This document shows, piece by piece, positions 1 to 5,752 of a stretch of 5,752 bases of DNA. The translations under genes and the position numbers were made by a program. This DNA is from Kiritimatiellales bacterium (GTDB lineage: Bacteria; Verrucomicrobiota; Kiritimatiellia; Kiritimatiellales; Pontiellaceae). Position 1 is the stretch's first letter. Each line of letters starts with the position of its first letter. Under the pieces are notes generated by a model. The model was given only the letters and a program-made list of their open reading frames with translations. It made no database searches and had not been told where the DNA came from. The stretch covers positions 1 to 5,752 of the forward strand of contig JABDQT010000066.1 of the NCBI GenBank assembly GCA_013042165.1, written 5' to 3'.

Positions 1-1166
1 AATTCAATGACCGCGCATTGCAGACCCAGGCAGATGCCCAGGAAAGGAATCTTATTTTCGCGGGCATATTTCGCCGCGAGGATCTTCCCTTCCATGCCGC
101 GCGAGCCAAATCCACCGGGAATGAGCACACCGGATACGCTGTCGAGTATGGCAGGATCCTTTTCAATGTCCTCGGCAGCCAGCTTGACCGCCTCGACTTC
201 ATAGCCGGCCGCGTAGCCGCCGTGATAGAGCGCCTCATAGATTGATTTATAAGCATCCTGCAGTTCAGAGTATTTTCCGACCACACCGATACGCACGGTA
301 CCCTTGGGATGCCTGATAGTATCGATCAGCTTCTCCCAGTCCTTCAGCGGAGTGGCCGGCTTGGCAATGCGGAAGCGGTTCAGGATGATTTCATCCAACC
401 CGGCCCGCTGCAAGACCAGCGGAATTTCATAAATCGATGTTTCGACATCTTTTTCGACAATCACGCAGTCGCGGGGCACGTTGCAGAACAAGGAAAGCTT
501 TTCTAGGTGCTCGGGCTCCAGATCAACCTCGGTACGGCAGACCAGTACATCAGGCATGATGCCGATTTCCCGCAGCTTGGCGACACTCTGCTGGGTGGGT
601 TTGGTTTTGACCTCTTTGGCGGCCGCAATGAAGGGCACATAGGTCAGATGGATGAAAATGGAATTATCCCGTCCGACTTCAAGTGCCAATTGGCGGAGCG
701 ACTCGAGGAAAATCAGCCCCTCGATATCACCTACCGTCCCCCCGAGTTCCACGAGAATGATATCCGGTTTTTCACTTTCCAGAGACTTGATGCGCGCCTT
801 GACCTCATTGGAGATGTGCGGAATCATCTGGATCGTCCCGCCGAGGTAGTCGCCGCGCCGCTCCTTGTGCAGCACATCCCAATAGATGCTGCCGGCGGTA
901 ATGTTGCTTTTCTGGGAGGTGGGCTGGCCGGTGTAGCGCTCGTAGTGGCCGAGATCGAGATCGGTTTCCGCGCCGTCATCGGTCACATAGACCTCGCCAT
1001 GCTGGTAGGGGCTCATCGTGCCGGGATCCACATTCAAATACGGATCCAGCTTGAGCATGCGGATTTTCAAACCGCGGTTGATCAGCAACCGCCCCACCGA
1101 GGCGGCTGTAATGCCTTTGCCCAGAGAGGAAACCACGCCGCCGGTAATAAAGAGGTATTTCGCCAT
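1..1166 (-). CDS. pyrG: CTP synthase (glutamine-hydrolysing), partial: N-terminal 388 codons, 3' end beyond the left edge
   Basis: This enzyme makes CTP from UTP, ATP and glutamine, the last step of de novo pyrimidine nucleotide synthesis in the cytoplasm. Reading the minus strand from the ATG at 1166-1164 gives an open frame to the window edge. The synthetase domain (about residues 1-265) begins [18 protein letters not shown], whose P-loop lysine is K17. It continues with [14 protein letters not shown], the [11 protein letters not shown] block (D71, metal ligand in the family), [11 protein letters not shown] (E140) and the UTP-binding KTKPTQ at 187-192. The class I glutaminase domain follows from about residue 290 with [13 protein letters not shown], the oxyanion-hole GGFG at 351-354 and the nucleophile elbow GICLGLQ with Cys379 (codon 30-32), the same number as in E. 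coli. Full-length enzymes have about 540 residues, so some 150 residues, including the catalytic His and Glu, lie outside. The start is fixed by homology. Its ribosome binding site is weak (a GGGA 8 nt upstream). Confidence 0.97.
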   Translation of the reverse strand, partial: MAKYLFITGGVVSSLGKGITAASVGRLLINRGLKIRMLKLDPYLNVDPGTMSPYQHGEVYVTDDGAETDLDLGHYERYTGQPTSQKSNITAGSIYWDVLHKERRGDYLGGTIQMIPHISNEVKARIKSLESEKPDIILVELGGTVGDIEGLIFLESLRQLALEVGRDNSIFIHLTYVPFIAAAKEVKTKPTQQSVAKLREIGIMPDVLVCRTEVDLEPEHLEKLSLFCNVPRDCVIVEKDVETSIYEIPLVLQRAGLDEIILNRFRIAKPATPLKDWEKLIDTIRHPKGTVRIGVVGKYSELQDAYKSIYEALYHGGYAAGYEVEAVKLAAEDIEKDPAILDSVSGVLIPGGFGSRGMEGKILAAKYARENKIPFLGICLGLQCAVIE

Positions 1167-1294
1167 TAAATTCGTCCCATATTCAGATTGCGGAAGCATT
1201 AATAAATACGGGGTCGAATCGTATCGCCTTACCCCAATGCGTCCCAAGCCTAAAATCAAACTATCGGAACAACAGGCAGAAAAAAGGCATTCAT
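1167..1294. other. Intergenic region upstream of pyrG
   Basis: This 128-bp gap separates the FAH-family gene from pyrG; both are read on the minus strand. I see no convincing coding sequence and no strong hairpin followed by a T-run that would terminate the upstream gene. A short inverted repeat (ATACG/CGTAT around 1206-1224) is too weak to call. On the minus strand there is an AT-rich stretch (TATTTATTAAT) about 30-40 nt before the pyrG start that could contain a -10 element, but no matching -35 stands out. Whether pyrG has its own promoter or is read through from the FAH gene is undecided. Confidence 0.5.
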
Positions 1295-2143
1295 CTACTG
1301 TACCAAAGCGGATTGAAAACCGAGCCGATCGATACCAAGCTCGATCCGATCACCGGCGTTCATGAGGACTTGCGGAGCATGCGCCGAACCTATTCCTTCC
1401 GGAGTCCCAGTGGCAATCACATCGCCCGGCAGCAGTGTCATTCCCTTGGAAATGTATTCAATCAGGTGCGGGATACTGAAGATCATATCGTTCGTATAGT
1501 TACTCTGAAGCACCTGATCATTGTGCTTTTGCCAAATATGCAGACGTCCGGGTTCGGGCACCTCATCCTTCGTCACGACAAACGGCCCGATGGGACAGAA
1601 CGTATCGAATCCCTTGCCGCGGAACCACTGCCCGCTCGCCTTTTGCACAGCACGCTCGGTAACATCGTTAAGAATGGTATAGCCCGCGACGTAATCCAGC
1701 GCATCCTCCTGCCGAACTTTGGACGCTGTTTTTCCGATCACAAACGCAAGTTCCACCTCGCTATCCACCACCCGTGCTTCATCAGGCAGACAAATCGGAT
1801 CATTCGGTCCGTTGATTGAGCTCGTCGCCTTCGAAAAAAGGATCGGTTCTGTCGGAATTTCATGCCCGAACTCCCGCGCATGCTTCGCATAGTTTGCCCC
1901 CACGCAAATAATCTTGGACGGCCGCGAAATTGGACAACCGAGCCGAACGTTCGCAGCCTCCACAAATTGGGCTCCGGGATCTTCCAGCATTATTTCAAGC
2001 TGCCCGATTCCATAATTCGCGAAAAAGTGATCGTTGTAGTCCTCGATATGATATGCGAGCGCCCGCACATCCAGAATACGCCCATCACCCATCCAGATTC
2101 CCGGACGCTCTTTTCCCTTTTCCCCAAACCGAACCAGTTTCAT
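1295..2143 (-). CDS. Fumarylacetoacetate hydrolase (FAH) family protein
   Basis: This 282-residue protein belongs to the FAH fold. Its members are metal-dependent hydrolases, isomerases or decarboxylases of 2-keto or 1,3-dicarbonyl acids (FAHD1-like acylpyruvases, HpcE/HpaG isomerases, ureidoglycolate lyase-annotated proteins). The N-terminal part (1-75) is a small lid domain starting [15 protein letters not shown]. The catalytic barrel starts at [16 protein letters not shown] (78-93). Metal ligands seen are E129 and E131 in [12 protein letters not shown] and D160 in [12 protein letters not shown]177 in [14 protein letters not shown] and TGTPEGIG (245-252) are also family hallmarks. I chose the ATG at 2143 because a perfect GGAGGT sits 4 nt upstream and the FAH-type N-terminus starts there. 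An in-frame ATG at 2230 would add 29 residues encoded largely by the intergenic repeat. The exact substrate cannot be read from sequence, and the neighbours (pyrG, SRAP gene) give no pathway hint. Confidence 0.92.
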   Translation of the reverse strand: MKLVRFGEKGKERPGIWMGDGRILDVRALAYHIEDYNDHFFANYGIGQLEIMLEDPGAQFVEAANVRLGCPISRPSKIICVGANYAKHAREFGHEIPTEPILFSKATSSINGPNDPICLPDEARVVDSEVELAFVIGKTASKVRQEDALDYVAGYTILNDVTERAVQKASGQWFRGKGFDTFCPIGPFVVTKDEVPEPGRLHIWQKHNDQVLQSNYTNDMIFSIPHLIEYISKGMTLLPGDVIATGTPEGIGSAHAPQVLMNAGDRIELGIDRLGFQSALVQ

Positions 2144-2147
2144 ACAC

Positions 2148-2153
2148 ACCTCC
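2148..2153 (-). promoter_or_regulatory. Shine-Dalgarno site of the FAH-family gene
   Basis: The minus strand reads GGAGGT here, with the GGAGG core 5 nt before the ATG at 2143-2141. It decides the start against the longer reading frame beginning at 2230, which has no comparable site. Confidence 0.85.
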
Positions 2154-2191
2154 AGAAAAAGTGTAGAGACAGAGTATCGTGACAGGCGGGA

Positions 2192-2226
2192 TACGCAATA
2201 CGTATTACGTAGTACGTAATGCGTAA
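2192..2226. repeat. Five tandem 7-bp units of a TACGTAN palindromic repeat
   Basis: Five consecutive heptamers start at 2192, 2199, 2206, 2213 and 2220. Each is a six-base palindrome-like core plus one variable base (A, T, G, A, A). The three inner cores are exactly TACGTA. The first is TACGCA and the last TGCGTA, which are reverse complements of each other. As a result 2192-2225 forms one near-perfect inverted repeat. Its only non-Watson-Crick positions are an A/A pair (2198/2219) and a T/G pair (2205/2212), and the latter is a wobble in RNA. It lies in the divergent FAH/SRAP intergenic region, upstream of both genes. Similar heptad arrays are, from my general recollection, scattered between genes in some bacterial genomes; copies elsewhere cannot be seen here. 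Confidence 0.85.
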
Positions 2227-2276
2227 ACATTGGATTTGACGTTGATTCCCATCCTCCTGCGGCTCATCTTTCAGCC

Positions 2277-2891
2277 ATGTGCGGACGCTTTACACAAACC
2301 AAAAGCCGCGAGAAAGTCCTCGAAGAACTGGGTGGCATTGAGCTGCCGCCTCTGTTCCATGGCCGCTACAATATTGCCCCTTCACAAAAAGTGGCCATCA
2401 TCCGTCAGCCGGACGCGGATCGTGCCGGGGAGTGCGTCTGGGGCTTTGACCACCCCCAGACCGGAGCCCCGATCATCAATGCCCGTTCCGAAACGCTTGG
2501 TGAGCGGGCCATGTTCAAGGATCTGACGGCTTCCAATCGATGCCTGATTCCGGCAGACGGTTTTTATGAATGGAAAGAGAGGCAGCCCTATTATTTCCAG
2601 CTGCCCGAGAAACAGCTCTTTGCCTTTGCGGGATTGTGGCGCAACGACCAGTGCGTCATCATTACCCGCGCGGCGGATCAAACCATGCAAGCCATCCACG
2701 ACCGTATGCCGGTCATTTTGACACCCCGCCAGTGGAAGACGTGGTTTGAGCAATTCCAAATTCCGGCGGCGCCTGCCCTGATCGCACGTCCCGTCTCCCG
2801 CCGCGTCAACAAGGTCAAGAACGACGATTCCTCCTGTCTGAATGCGGCCGAGGTGCAGACCGACTTATCCTTGTTTCCCGATAACGGTTGA
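2277..2891 (+). CDS. SRAP-domain protein (YedK/HMCES family), abasic-site DNA-protein crosslinker
   Basis: SRAP proteins bind abasic sites in single-stranded DNA and form a stable thiazolidine crosslink through the N-terminal cysteine left after Met removal, which shields the lesion. This 204-residue protein is close to E. coli YedK in size (about 220). It starts MCGRFTQ with Cys2 in place. It then has GRYNIAPSQ (N32), INARSET (68-73), the PADGFYEWK block with E98, and AIHDRMPVIL with H141. Together these supply the Cys, Asn, Glu and His of the active site. VSRRVNKVKND (173-183) is the usual C-terminal motif. The start is forced by the need for Cys2, although no Shine-Dalgarno sequence is visible upstream. 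The WGF-to-INAR segment is short (residues 55-70), as in other compact members. It is divergent from the FAH gene and 30 bp before aroQ on the same strand, so the two may be cotranscribed. No LexA-type box was recognised. Confidence 0.95.
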   Translation: MCGRFTQTKSREKVLEELGGIELPPLFHGRYNIAPSQKVAIIRQPDADRAGECVWGFDHPQTGAPIINARSETLGERAMFKDLTASNRCLIPADGFYEWKERQPYYFQLPEKQLFAFAGLWRNDQCVIITRAADQTMQAIHDRMPVILTPRQWKTWFEQFQIPAAPALIARPVSRRVNKVKNDDSSCLNAAEVQTDLSLFPDNG

Positions 2892-2911
2892 TTTACCTTT
2901 CCCCAACGTAT

Positions 2912-2916
2912 GGAGG
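2912..2916 (+). promoter_or_regulatory. Shine-Dalgarno site of aroQ
   Basis: GGAGG lies 5 nt before the ATG at 2922, the same spacing as for the FAH gene. An in-frame ATG at 2910 overlaps this site and has no ribosome binding site of its own, so 2922 is the better start. Confidence 0.85.
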
Positions 2917-2921
2917 ATGAA

Positions 2922-3356
2922 ATGAAGATACTGGTGCTCAACGGACCCAACCTGAATCTGCTTGGTACACGCGAACCGGAAATCTACGGCCACGAAACGC
3001 TGGCCGATATCGAGGATGCGATGAGAGCCGATCATCCCCAGGTTGAGCTGGAGTTCAGGCAGTCCAACTCGGAAGCGGAGCTGATTACCTGGATTGGTGA
3101 TACGCGCGGCACGTATGACGGCATCATCATTAATCCTGCCGCACTGACCCATACCAGCCTCGGCCTGTGCGATGCACTGAAGGCCGTCGCTGATGCGGTT
3201 CCGGCAATTGAGGTCCATCTCAGCAACACCCACAAGCGCGAGGAGATCCGCCATAAAAGCATCACCGCTTCGGCGTGCGTTGGGCAGATCATGGGCTTTC
3301 AGGGATTTGGTTACATATTGGCGTTGCGTGCCCTGGTGAACCAAATCAATGGGTAG
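2922..3356 (+). CDS. aroQ: 3-dehydroquinate dehydratase, type II
   Basis: The enzyme dehydrates 3-dehydroquinate to 3-dehydroshikimate in the shikimate pathway, in the cytoplasm; the type II form is a small flavodoxin-like protein that assembles as a dodecamer. The product from the ATG at 2922 has 144 residues, the usual length. It starts MKILVLNGPNLNLLGTREPE, carrying the lid arginine R17. The catalytic tyrosine is Y22 in EIYG. QSNSEAELI (47-55), IINPAALTHTS (69-79, with N71 and H77), the catalytic H99 in EVHLSN and R110 in the REEIRHKS segment are all present. GFQGFGYILAL near the C-terminus matches the family end. It follows the SRAP gene by 30 bp on the same strand. Its stop faces that of holB across a 48-bp gap. 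No missing residue or frame break was seen. Confidence 0.97.
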   Translation: MKILVLNGPNLNLLGTREPEIYGHETLADIEDAMRADHPQVELEFRQSNSEAELITWIGDTRGTYDGIIINPAALTHTSLGLCDALKAVADAVPAIEVHLSNTHKREEIRHKSITASACVGQIMGFQGFGYILALRALVNQING

Positions 3357-3409
3357 GAACAGCTCACCGAGCTATCCGCTGCCGGCGCGCCCGGCGTTCG
3401 CACCCTACC
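3352..3409. other. Convergent aroQ/holB junction with nested inverted repeats, possible terminator
   Basis: The two genes end towards each other here, with TAG stops at 3354-3356 (plus) and 3407-3405 (minus). Three complementary pairs are visible. GGTAGG (3352-3357) pairs with CCTACC (3404-3409) and covers both stops. AGCTC/GAGCT (3361-3373) has a 3-nt loop. GCCGG/CCGGC (3381-3395) has a 5-nt loop. No T-run follows on either strand, so this is not a canonical intrinsic terminator. It may act as a bidirectional 3'-end structure, or the short stems may be coincidental in GC-rich sequence. Confidence 0.35.
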
Positions 3410-4391
3410 TCCGTACAAGCTGACGAAACGCCTCGTCGAAAATCTGCAGATCCGGAATGTTTCGATCCAAACGGCGCGCCATACCCTCAATCACCTGAAT
3501 AGCATACAGGGCTGAACGCTGGGTCTGTCGTTGCGCCTGCCCGGCAAGAACATCCAGCTCCTTCGGGAAAACCAGTCCACCGCTGTCGATGCCGGATGCG
3601 AGCATCAGCACATCACGATGCCAATCCAGCATTTCTCGAAATACATCTGCCTGCACTTCCTTGAGCCGCGCATTGGTACGCGCCTCGAGGATGCCCTTCA
3701 GTTTCGATTCGTCGAGCGTCTCGTCGGTCTGATCCAGATCTTCGTCGACGGCATCGGCAATCCCCGCCTTGACCGTATCGAACAATTCCTTGAGCCGGCT
3801 TGCCAGACGCGAAGCACCCAATCCGTTGGCCGGAGGCAGTTCACGAAGAATCCCCATCAAAGGCGCGCCCCAAACTTCATCCATCGCCCCGCTTTTCTTC
3901 TCGGCCAGTACGAGTTTCTGACAACGGGAGATGATGGTCGGCAATAGCGATTGCGGCGACTCGGTCACCAGCAGCAAAATGGTTCTGGGCGGAGGCTCCT
4001 CCAGGGTTTTGAGCAGTGCATTCTCGGAACTTGGATTCAAGCAGTCTGCACAAAGAATCACACCGGCCTTCCATCCCCCTTCAAAAGACGTCTGCGAAAT
4101 GCGCTGAATCAGACCTCGAACATCCTCGGCGAGAATCTGCCGCGATTTACTCTGCGGTTCGATCCAGAGCGTATCCACGTGCTGGTGCGCCTCCATCTGT
4201 CGACAAGCCACGCACTCGTTGCATGGCTTTTCACCGGCTGTACAAAACAGCAGTTTCAGGAAGGCTTCGGCAAAATGAAGACCCCTGCCCCGGGGGGCAC
4301 CCACAATGACGTAGGCATGCGCCAACCGATCGGCCTCGAATCCACTACGGATTCCCGCCCATGCTTTATCATACAGATCGACGGCTTCCAT
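3405..4391 (-). CDS. holB: DNA polymerase III subunit delta prime (clamp loader)
   Basis: Delta prime is the rigid stator of the clamp-loader complex that places the beta sliding clamp on primed DNA. The 328-residue product has the AAA+ core of DnaX-like proteins. After LAHAYVIVG comes a degenerate P-loop, GAPRGRGL (31-38), in which Leu replaces the lysine needed for ATP binding. A four-cysteine zinc module follows (C50, C57, C60, C63). The Walker B region reads VILCADCLNPSSENALLKTLEEPP (111-134) without the catalytic Asp-Glu pair. The sensor-1 motif is ISRCQ (154-158). A non-hydrolysing ATPase with SRC is what distinguishes delta prime from tau/gamma. Residues 213-230 are strikingly acidic and precede the helical collar domain. 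The ATG at 4391 lies 2 bp after the tmk stop. The only SD-like sequence (AGAGG) is about 13 nt upstream, inside tmk, so translation is probably coupled to tmk. Confidence 0.93.
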   Translation of the reverse strand: MEAVDLYDKAWAGIRSGFEADRLAHAYVIVGAPRGRGLHFAEAFLKLLFCTAGEKPCNECVACRQMEAHQHVDTLWIEPQSKSRQILAEDVRGLIQRISQTSFEGGWKAGVILCADCLNPSSENALLKTLEEPPPRTILLLVTESPQSLLPTIISRCQKLVLAEKKSGAMDEVWGAPLMGILRELPPANGLGASRLASRLKELFDTVKAGIADAVDEDLDQTDETLDESKLKGILEARTNARLKEVQADVFREMLDWHRDVLMLASGIDSGGLVFPKELDVLAGQAQRQTQRSALYAIQVIEGMARRLDRNIPDLQIFDEAFRQLVRR

Positions 4392-4393
4392 GG

Positions 4394-5032
4394 CTAAAGC
4401 AACGCCTCTTTGACAGCGTTCCAGACGTCGGAAGAAACATCCTCGATAGATCGGTCCGAGTTGATCATTCTGAATCGCTGCGGTTCTCGGGCGGCAAGTT
4501 TGTGATAGCCCTCGCGAACCCGATGATGAAAATCGCGGGCCTCTTGTTCAAACCGGTCATGCGAGGCCTGGCCGTCCGCATAGCGCTCCTCCAGACGCCT
4601 GAATCCCGCCTCGATGTCGAGATCCAGCAGAACGGTTAAATCGGGCATGCGGCCGAAAACCGCAAATTCGTTGATCGCATCCAACGTGGAAATATCCATG
4701 CCGCGCGCAAACCCCTGATAGGCCATGGTGGAATCGATAAACCGATCGCAGAGCACCCATGTTCCACTCTTTAGCGCCGGAAGAATGACCTGGTTCATCA
4801 GTTGCGCACGGCTCGCTGTAAAAAGCATGAGCTCGGCGCGCTCGGCCAGTGCTTCGCCGGCCGCATCGTGCTGGAGAATGCTTCGGATGGCCTCACCGGT
4901 TTTGGTTCCACCGGGTTCGCGAGTACATAAGACATCGATCCCCTGCTTCTCGAGCTGCTCGGCCAGCAAGCGGATCTGCGTTGATTTACCGCTTCCTTCC
5001 GGTCCCTCGAAGGTGATGAATTTTCCGGACAT
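4394..5032 (-). CDS. tmk: Thymidylate kinase (dTMP kinase)
   Basis: The enzyme phosphorylates dTMP to dTDP with ATP, an essential step in dTTP supply. The product has 212 residues, typical for bacteria (about 205-215). It carries the P-loop FEGPEGSGKST (8-18), the TREPGGT motif (37-43) that helps bind dTMP, the DRF triad (96-98) followed by STMAYQGFARG, VLLDLDIEAGFRRLEER (134-150), and a lid segment around 148-163 ending DRFEQE. The start at 5032 gives the standard N-terminus MSGKFITFEG. It begins 2 bp after the cysS stop and ends 2 bp before the holB start, so the three genes form one transcriptional unit. The ribosome binding site is weak (AGAAAG about 10 nt upstream), which suggests translational coupling to cysS. 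No anomaly was found in the motifs. Confidence 0.97.
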   Translation of the reverse strand: MSGKFITFEGPEGSGKSTQIRLLAEQLEKQGIDVLCTREPGGTKTGEAIRSILQHDAAGEALAERAELMLFTASRAQLMNQVILPALKSGTWVLCDRFIDSTMAYQGFARGMDISTLDAINEFAVFGRMPDLTVLLDLDIEAGFRRLEERYADGQASHDRFEQEARDFHHRVREGYHKLAAREPQRFRMINSDRSIEDVSSDVWNAVKEALL

Positions 5033-5034
5033 GC

Positions 5035-5752
5035 TTACAGCTTTCTGAGTTTCGGGCCCTCGGGCGTATCCTTGACGGTCCAGCCCAGCTCAGCCAAACG
5101 ATCGCGGATACGGTCGGATTCGGCCCAGTTCTTTTCGGTTCGGGCTTCGGTGCGTGCTTCAAGCAGCTGGGCAACCTCAGGCGAAACCTCTTCTTCCTGC
5201 GGAATGAGCAGACCGAGGACGGTATCGAGCTCCTGCCACAGACAGGACACGGCAAGCGCGTTGGCGCCCGAAAGCGGATTTTCTGCCATCGCCTTGTTCC
5301 CTGCGTGAACCATGTCGAAAATTGCGGCCATGGCCCCCGAAATATTCATATCATCGTCCATCGCTTTTGCGAAGCGTGACCGTGTTTCCGCCGCCCATTC
5401 GGGCAGCTCGCCGGCATTTGTTTCCGAACCGACAGATTCCTTGATGGTCGTGTAGAATTCGTCGAGGCGCTTGAGTGCGGCGCGATTGGCATCAAGCGAT
5501 TTAAACGCAAAATTAAGGGACTGCCGATAGTGCGAGGAAAGCAGTTCATAGCGCACTTCGCGACCGGTGTACCCCATGTCCAGGATTTCGCGCAGGGTGT
5601 AGAAATTTCCCAGCGACTTGGACATCTTTTTGCCGTCGACCACCAGATACCCGCAGTGCATCCAATATTTGGAATAGGGTTTGCCGGTAGCCGCCTCGGA
5701 CTGGGCAATTTCATCTTCATGATGCGGAAAAATGTTATCGACCCCGCCGGTG
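5035..5752 (-). CDS. cysS: Cysteinyl-tRNA synthetase, partial: C-terminal 238 residues, 5' end beyond the right edge
   Basis: This class I aminoacyl-tRNA synthetase charges tRNA-Cys. The frame is open from the window edge to the TAA at 5037-5035. The visible part begins TGGVDNIFPHHEDEIAQSEA, which holds the His and Glu of the active-site zinc that selects cysteine. It continues through WMHCGYLVVDGKKMSKSLGN, whose KMSKS signature (fragment residues 42-46) binds ATP. The helical DALR-type region follows, then the characteristic C-terminus EKNWAESDRIRDRLAELGW...DTPEGPKLRKL. The family has about 460-500 residues, so about half is missing, including the HIGH motif and the zinc cysteines. A methionine at 5661 lies between the zinc and KMSKS motifs and is not the start. 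It is the first visible gene of the cysS-tmk-holB run; the promoter lies outside. Confidence 0.97.
   Translation of the reverse strand, partial: TGGVDNIFPHHEDEIAQSEAATGKPYSKYWMHCGYLVVDGKKMSKSLGNFYTLREILDMGYTGREVRYELLSSHYRQSLNFAFKSLDANRAALKRLDEFYTTIKESVGSETNAGELPEWAAETRSRFAKAMDDDMNISGAMAAIFDMVHAGNKAMAENPLSGANALAVSCLWQELDTVLGLLIPQEEEVSPEVAQLLEARTEARTEKNWAESDRIRDRLAELGWTVKDTPEGPKLRKL

Larger units (their letters stand above)
2144..2276. promoter_or_regulatory. Divergent intergenic region between the FAH and SRAP genes
   Basis: This 133-bp stretch separates two divergently transcribed genes and so should hold both promoters. It contains the FAH ribosome binding site at its left end and the heptameric TACGTA repeat in its middle. 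Facing the SRAP gene there is a TTGACG (2236-2241) resembling a sigma-70 -35 box, but nothing like TATAAT lies 16-18 bp downstream. I saw no clear -10/-35 pair on the minus strand either. Promoters are therefore inferred from gene layout only. Confidence 0.5.

Noticed and set aside
507..1169. Long plus-strand reading frame of 220 codons opposite pyrG
   Set aside because: The minus strand encodes CTP synthase with all its motifs throughout this stretch. The plus-strand frame has no recognisable domain and is an antisense shadow.
1206..1224. ATACG/CGTAT inverted repeat as a terminator for the FAH gene
   Set aside because: The stem is only 5 bp with a 9-nt loop and no T-run, so it is within chance expectation.
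2236..2241. TTGACG as a -35 box for the SRAP gene
   Set aside because: No -10-like hexamer occurs at 16-18 bp (the position reads GCGGCT), so a sigma-70 promoter cannot be supported.
2200..2260. Small minus-strand reading frame starting at an ATG directly after AGGAGG in the divergent region
   Set aside because: It is about 15 codons, runs into the heptamer repeat, and the ATG abuts the purine run with no proper spacer. There is no evidence of coding.
2865..3344. Minus-strand reading frame of 159 codons opposite aroQ
   Set aside because: It overlaps the aroQ coding sequence almost completely and shows no family motif. aroQ has the catalytic residues and a good ribosome binding site.
3531..4397. 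Plus-strand reading frames opposite holB
   Set aside because: They are antisense to a complete delta prime gene whose zinc module, degenerate P-loop and SRC motif are all intact on the minus strand.
1..5752. A new defence, mobile or secondary-metabolite system
   Set aside because: All seven genes are assigned to well-known families, the remaining intergenic space is under 140 bp per gap, and there are no tRNA, integrase, transposase or CRISPR signatures.

Overview
The window looks like ordinary bacterial chromosome of moderate-to-high GC (roughly mid-50s % by eye). It is packed with housekeeping genes and has no sign of phage, transposon, CRISPR or RNA genes. Every gene encodes a recognisable bacterial protein family. 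The host cannot be named from these proteins. A heptameric TACGTA-type intergenic repeat, the base composition and the gene mix would fit a free-living Gram-negative lineage, possibly in the PVC superphylum (Kiritimatiellota/Verrucomicrobiota-like), but this is a weak guess.

Layout from left to right. (1) Bases 1-1166, minus strand: the N-terminal 388 codons of CTP synthase (pyrG), cut by the left window edge just after the catalytic Cys379 of the glutaminase domain. (2) Bases 1295-2143, minus strand: a fumarylacetoacetate hydrolase (FAH) family enzyme, upstream of pyrG on the same strand. (3) Bases 2144-2276: a divergent intergenic region holding five tandem 7-bp units built on the palindrome TACGTA. 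(4) Bases 2277-2891, plus strand: an SRAP-domain (YedK/HMCES-like) abasic-site-shielding protein. (5) Bases 2922-3356, plus strand: type II 3-dehydroquinate dehydratase (aroQ), probably cotranscribed with the SRAP gene. (6) Bases 3357-3404: a 47-48 bp convergent gap with short inverted repeats. (7) Bases 3405-5752, minus strand: a tight run transcribed cysS (partial, C-terminal 238 residues) -> tmk -> holB, with 2-bp gaps between genes.

Functionally, tmk (dTMP to dTDP) and holB (clamp-loader delta prime) both serve DNA replication, and their pairing is common in bacteria. cysS adds a translation gene to the same transcript. pyrG supplies CTP, and aroQ serves the shikimate pathway. The SRAP protein protects abasic sites in single-stranded DNA. 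The FAH enzyme probably acts in carbon catabolism, substrate unknown. I found no new multi-gene system. The most interesting non-coding signal is the heptameric palindromic repeat between the divergent FAH and SRAP genes. It also creates a spurious N-terminal extension of the FAH reading frame.
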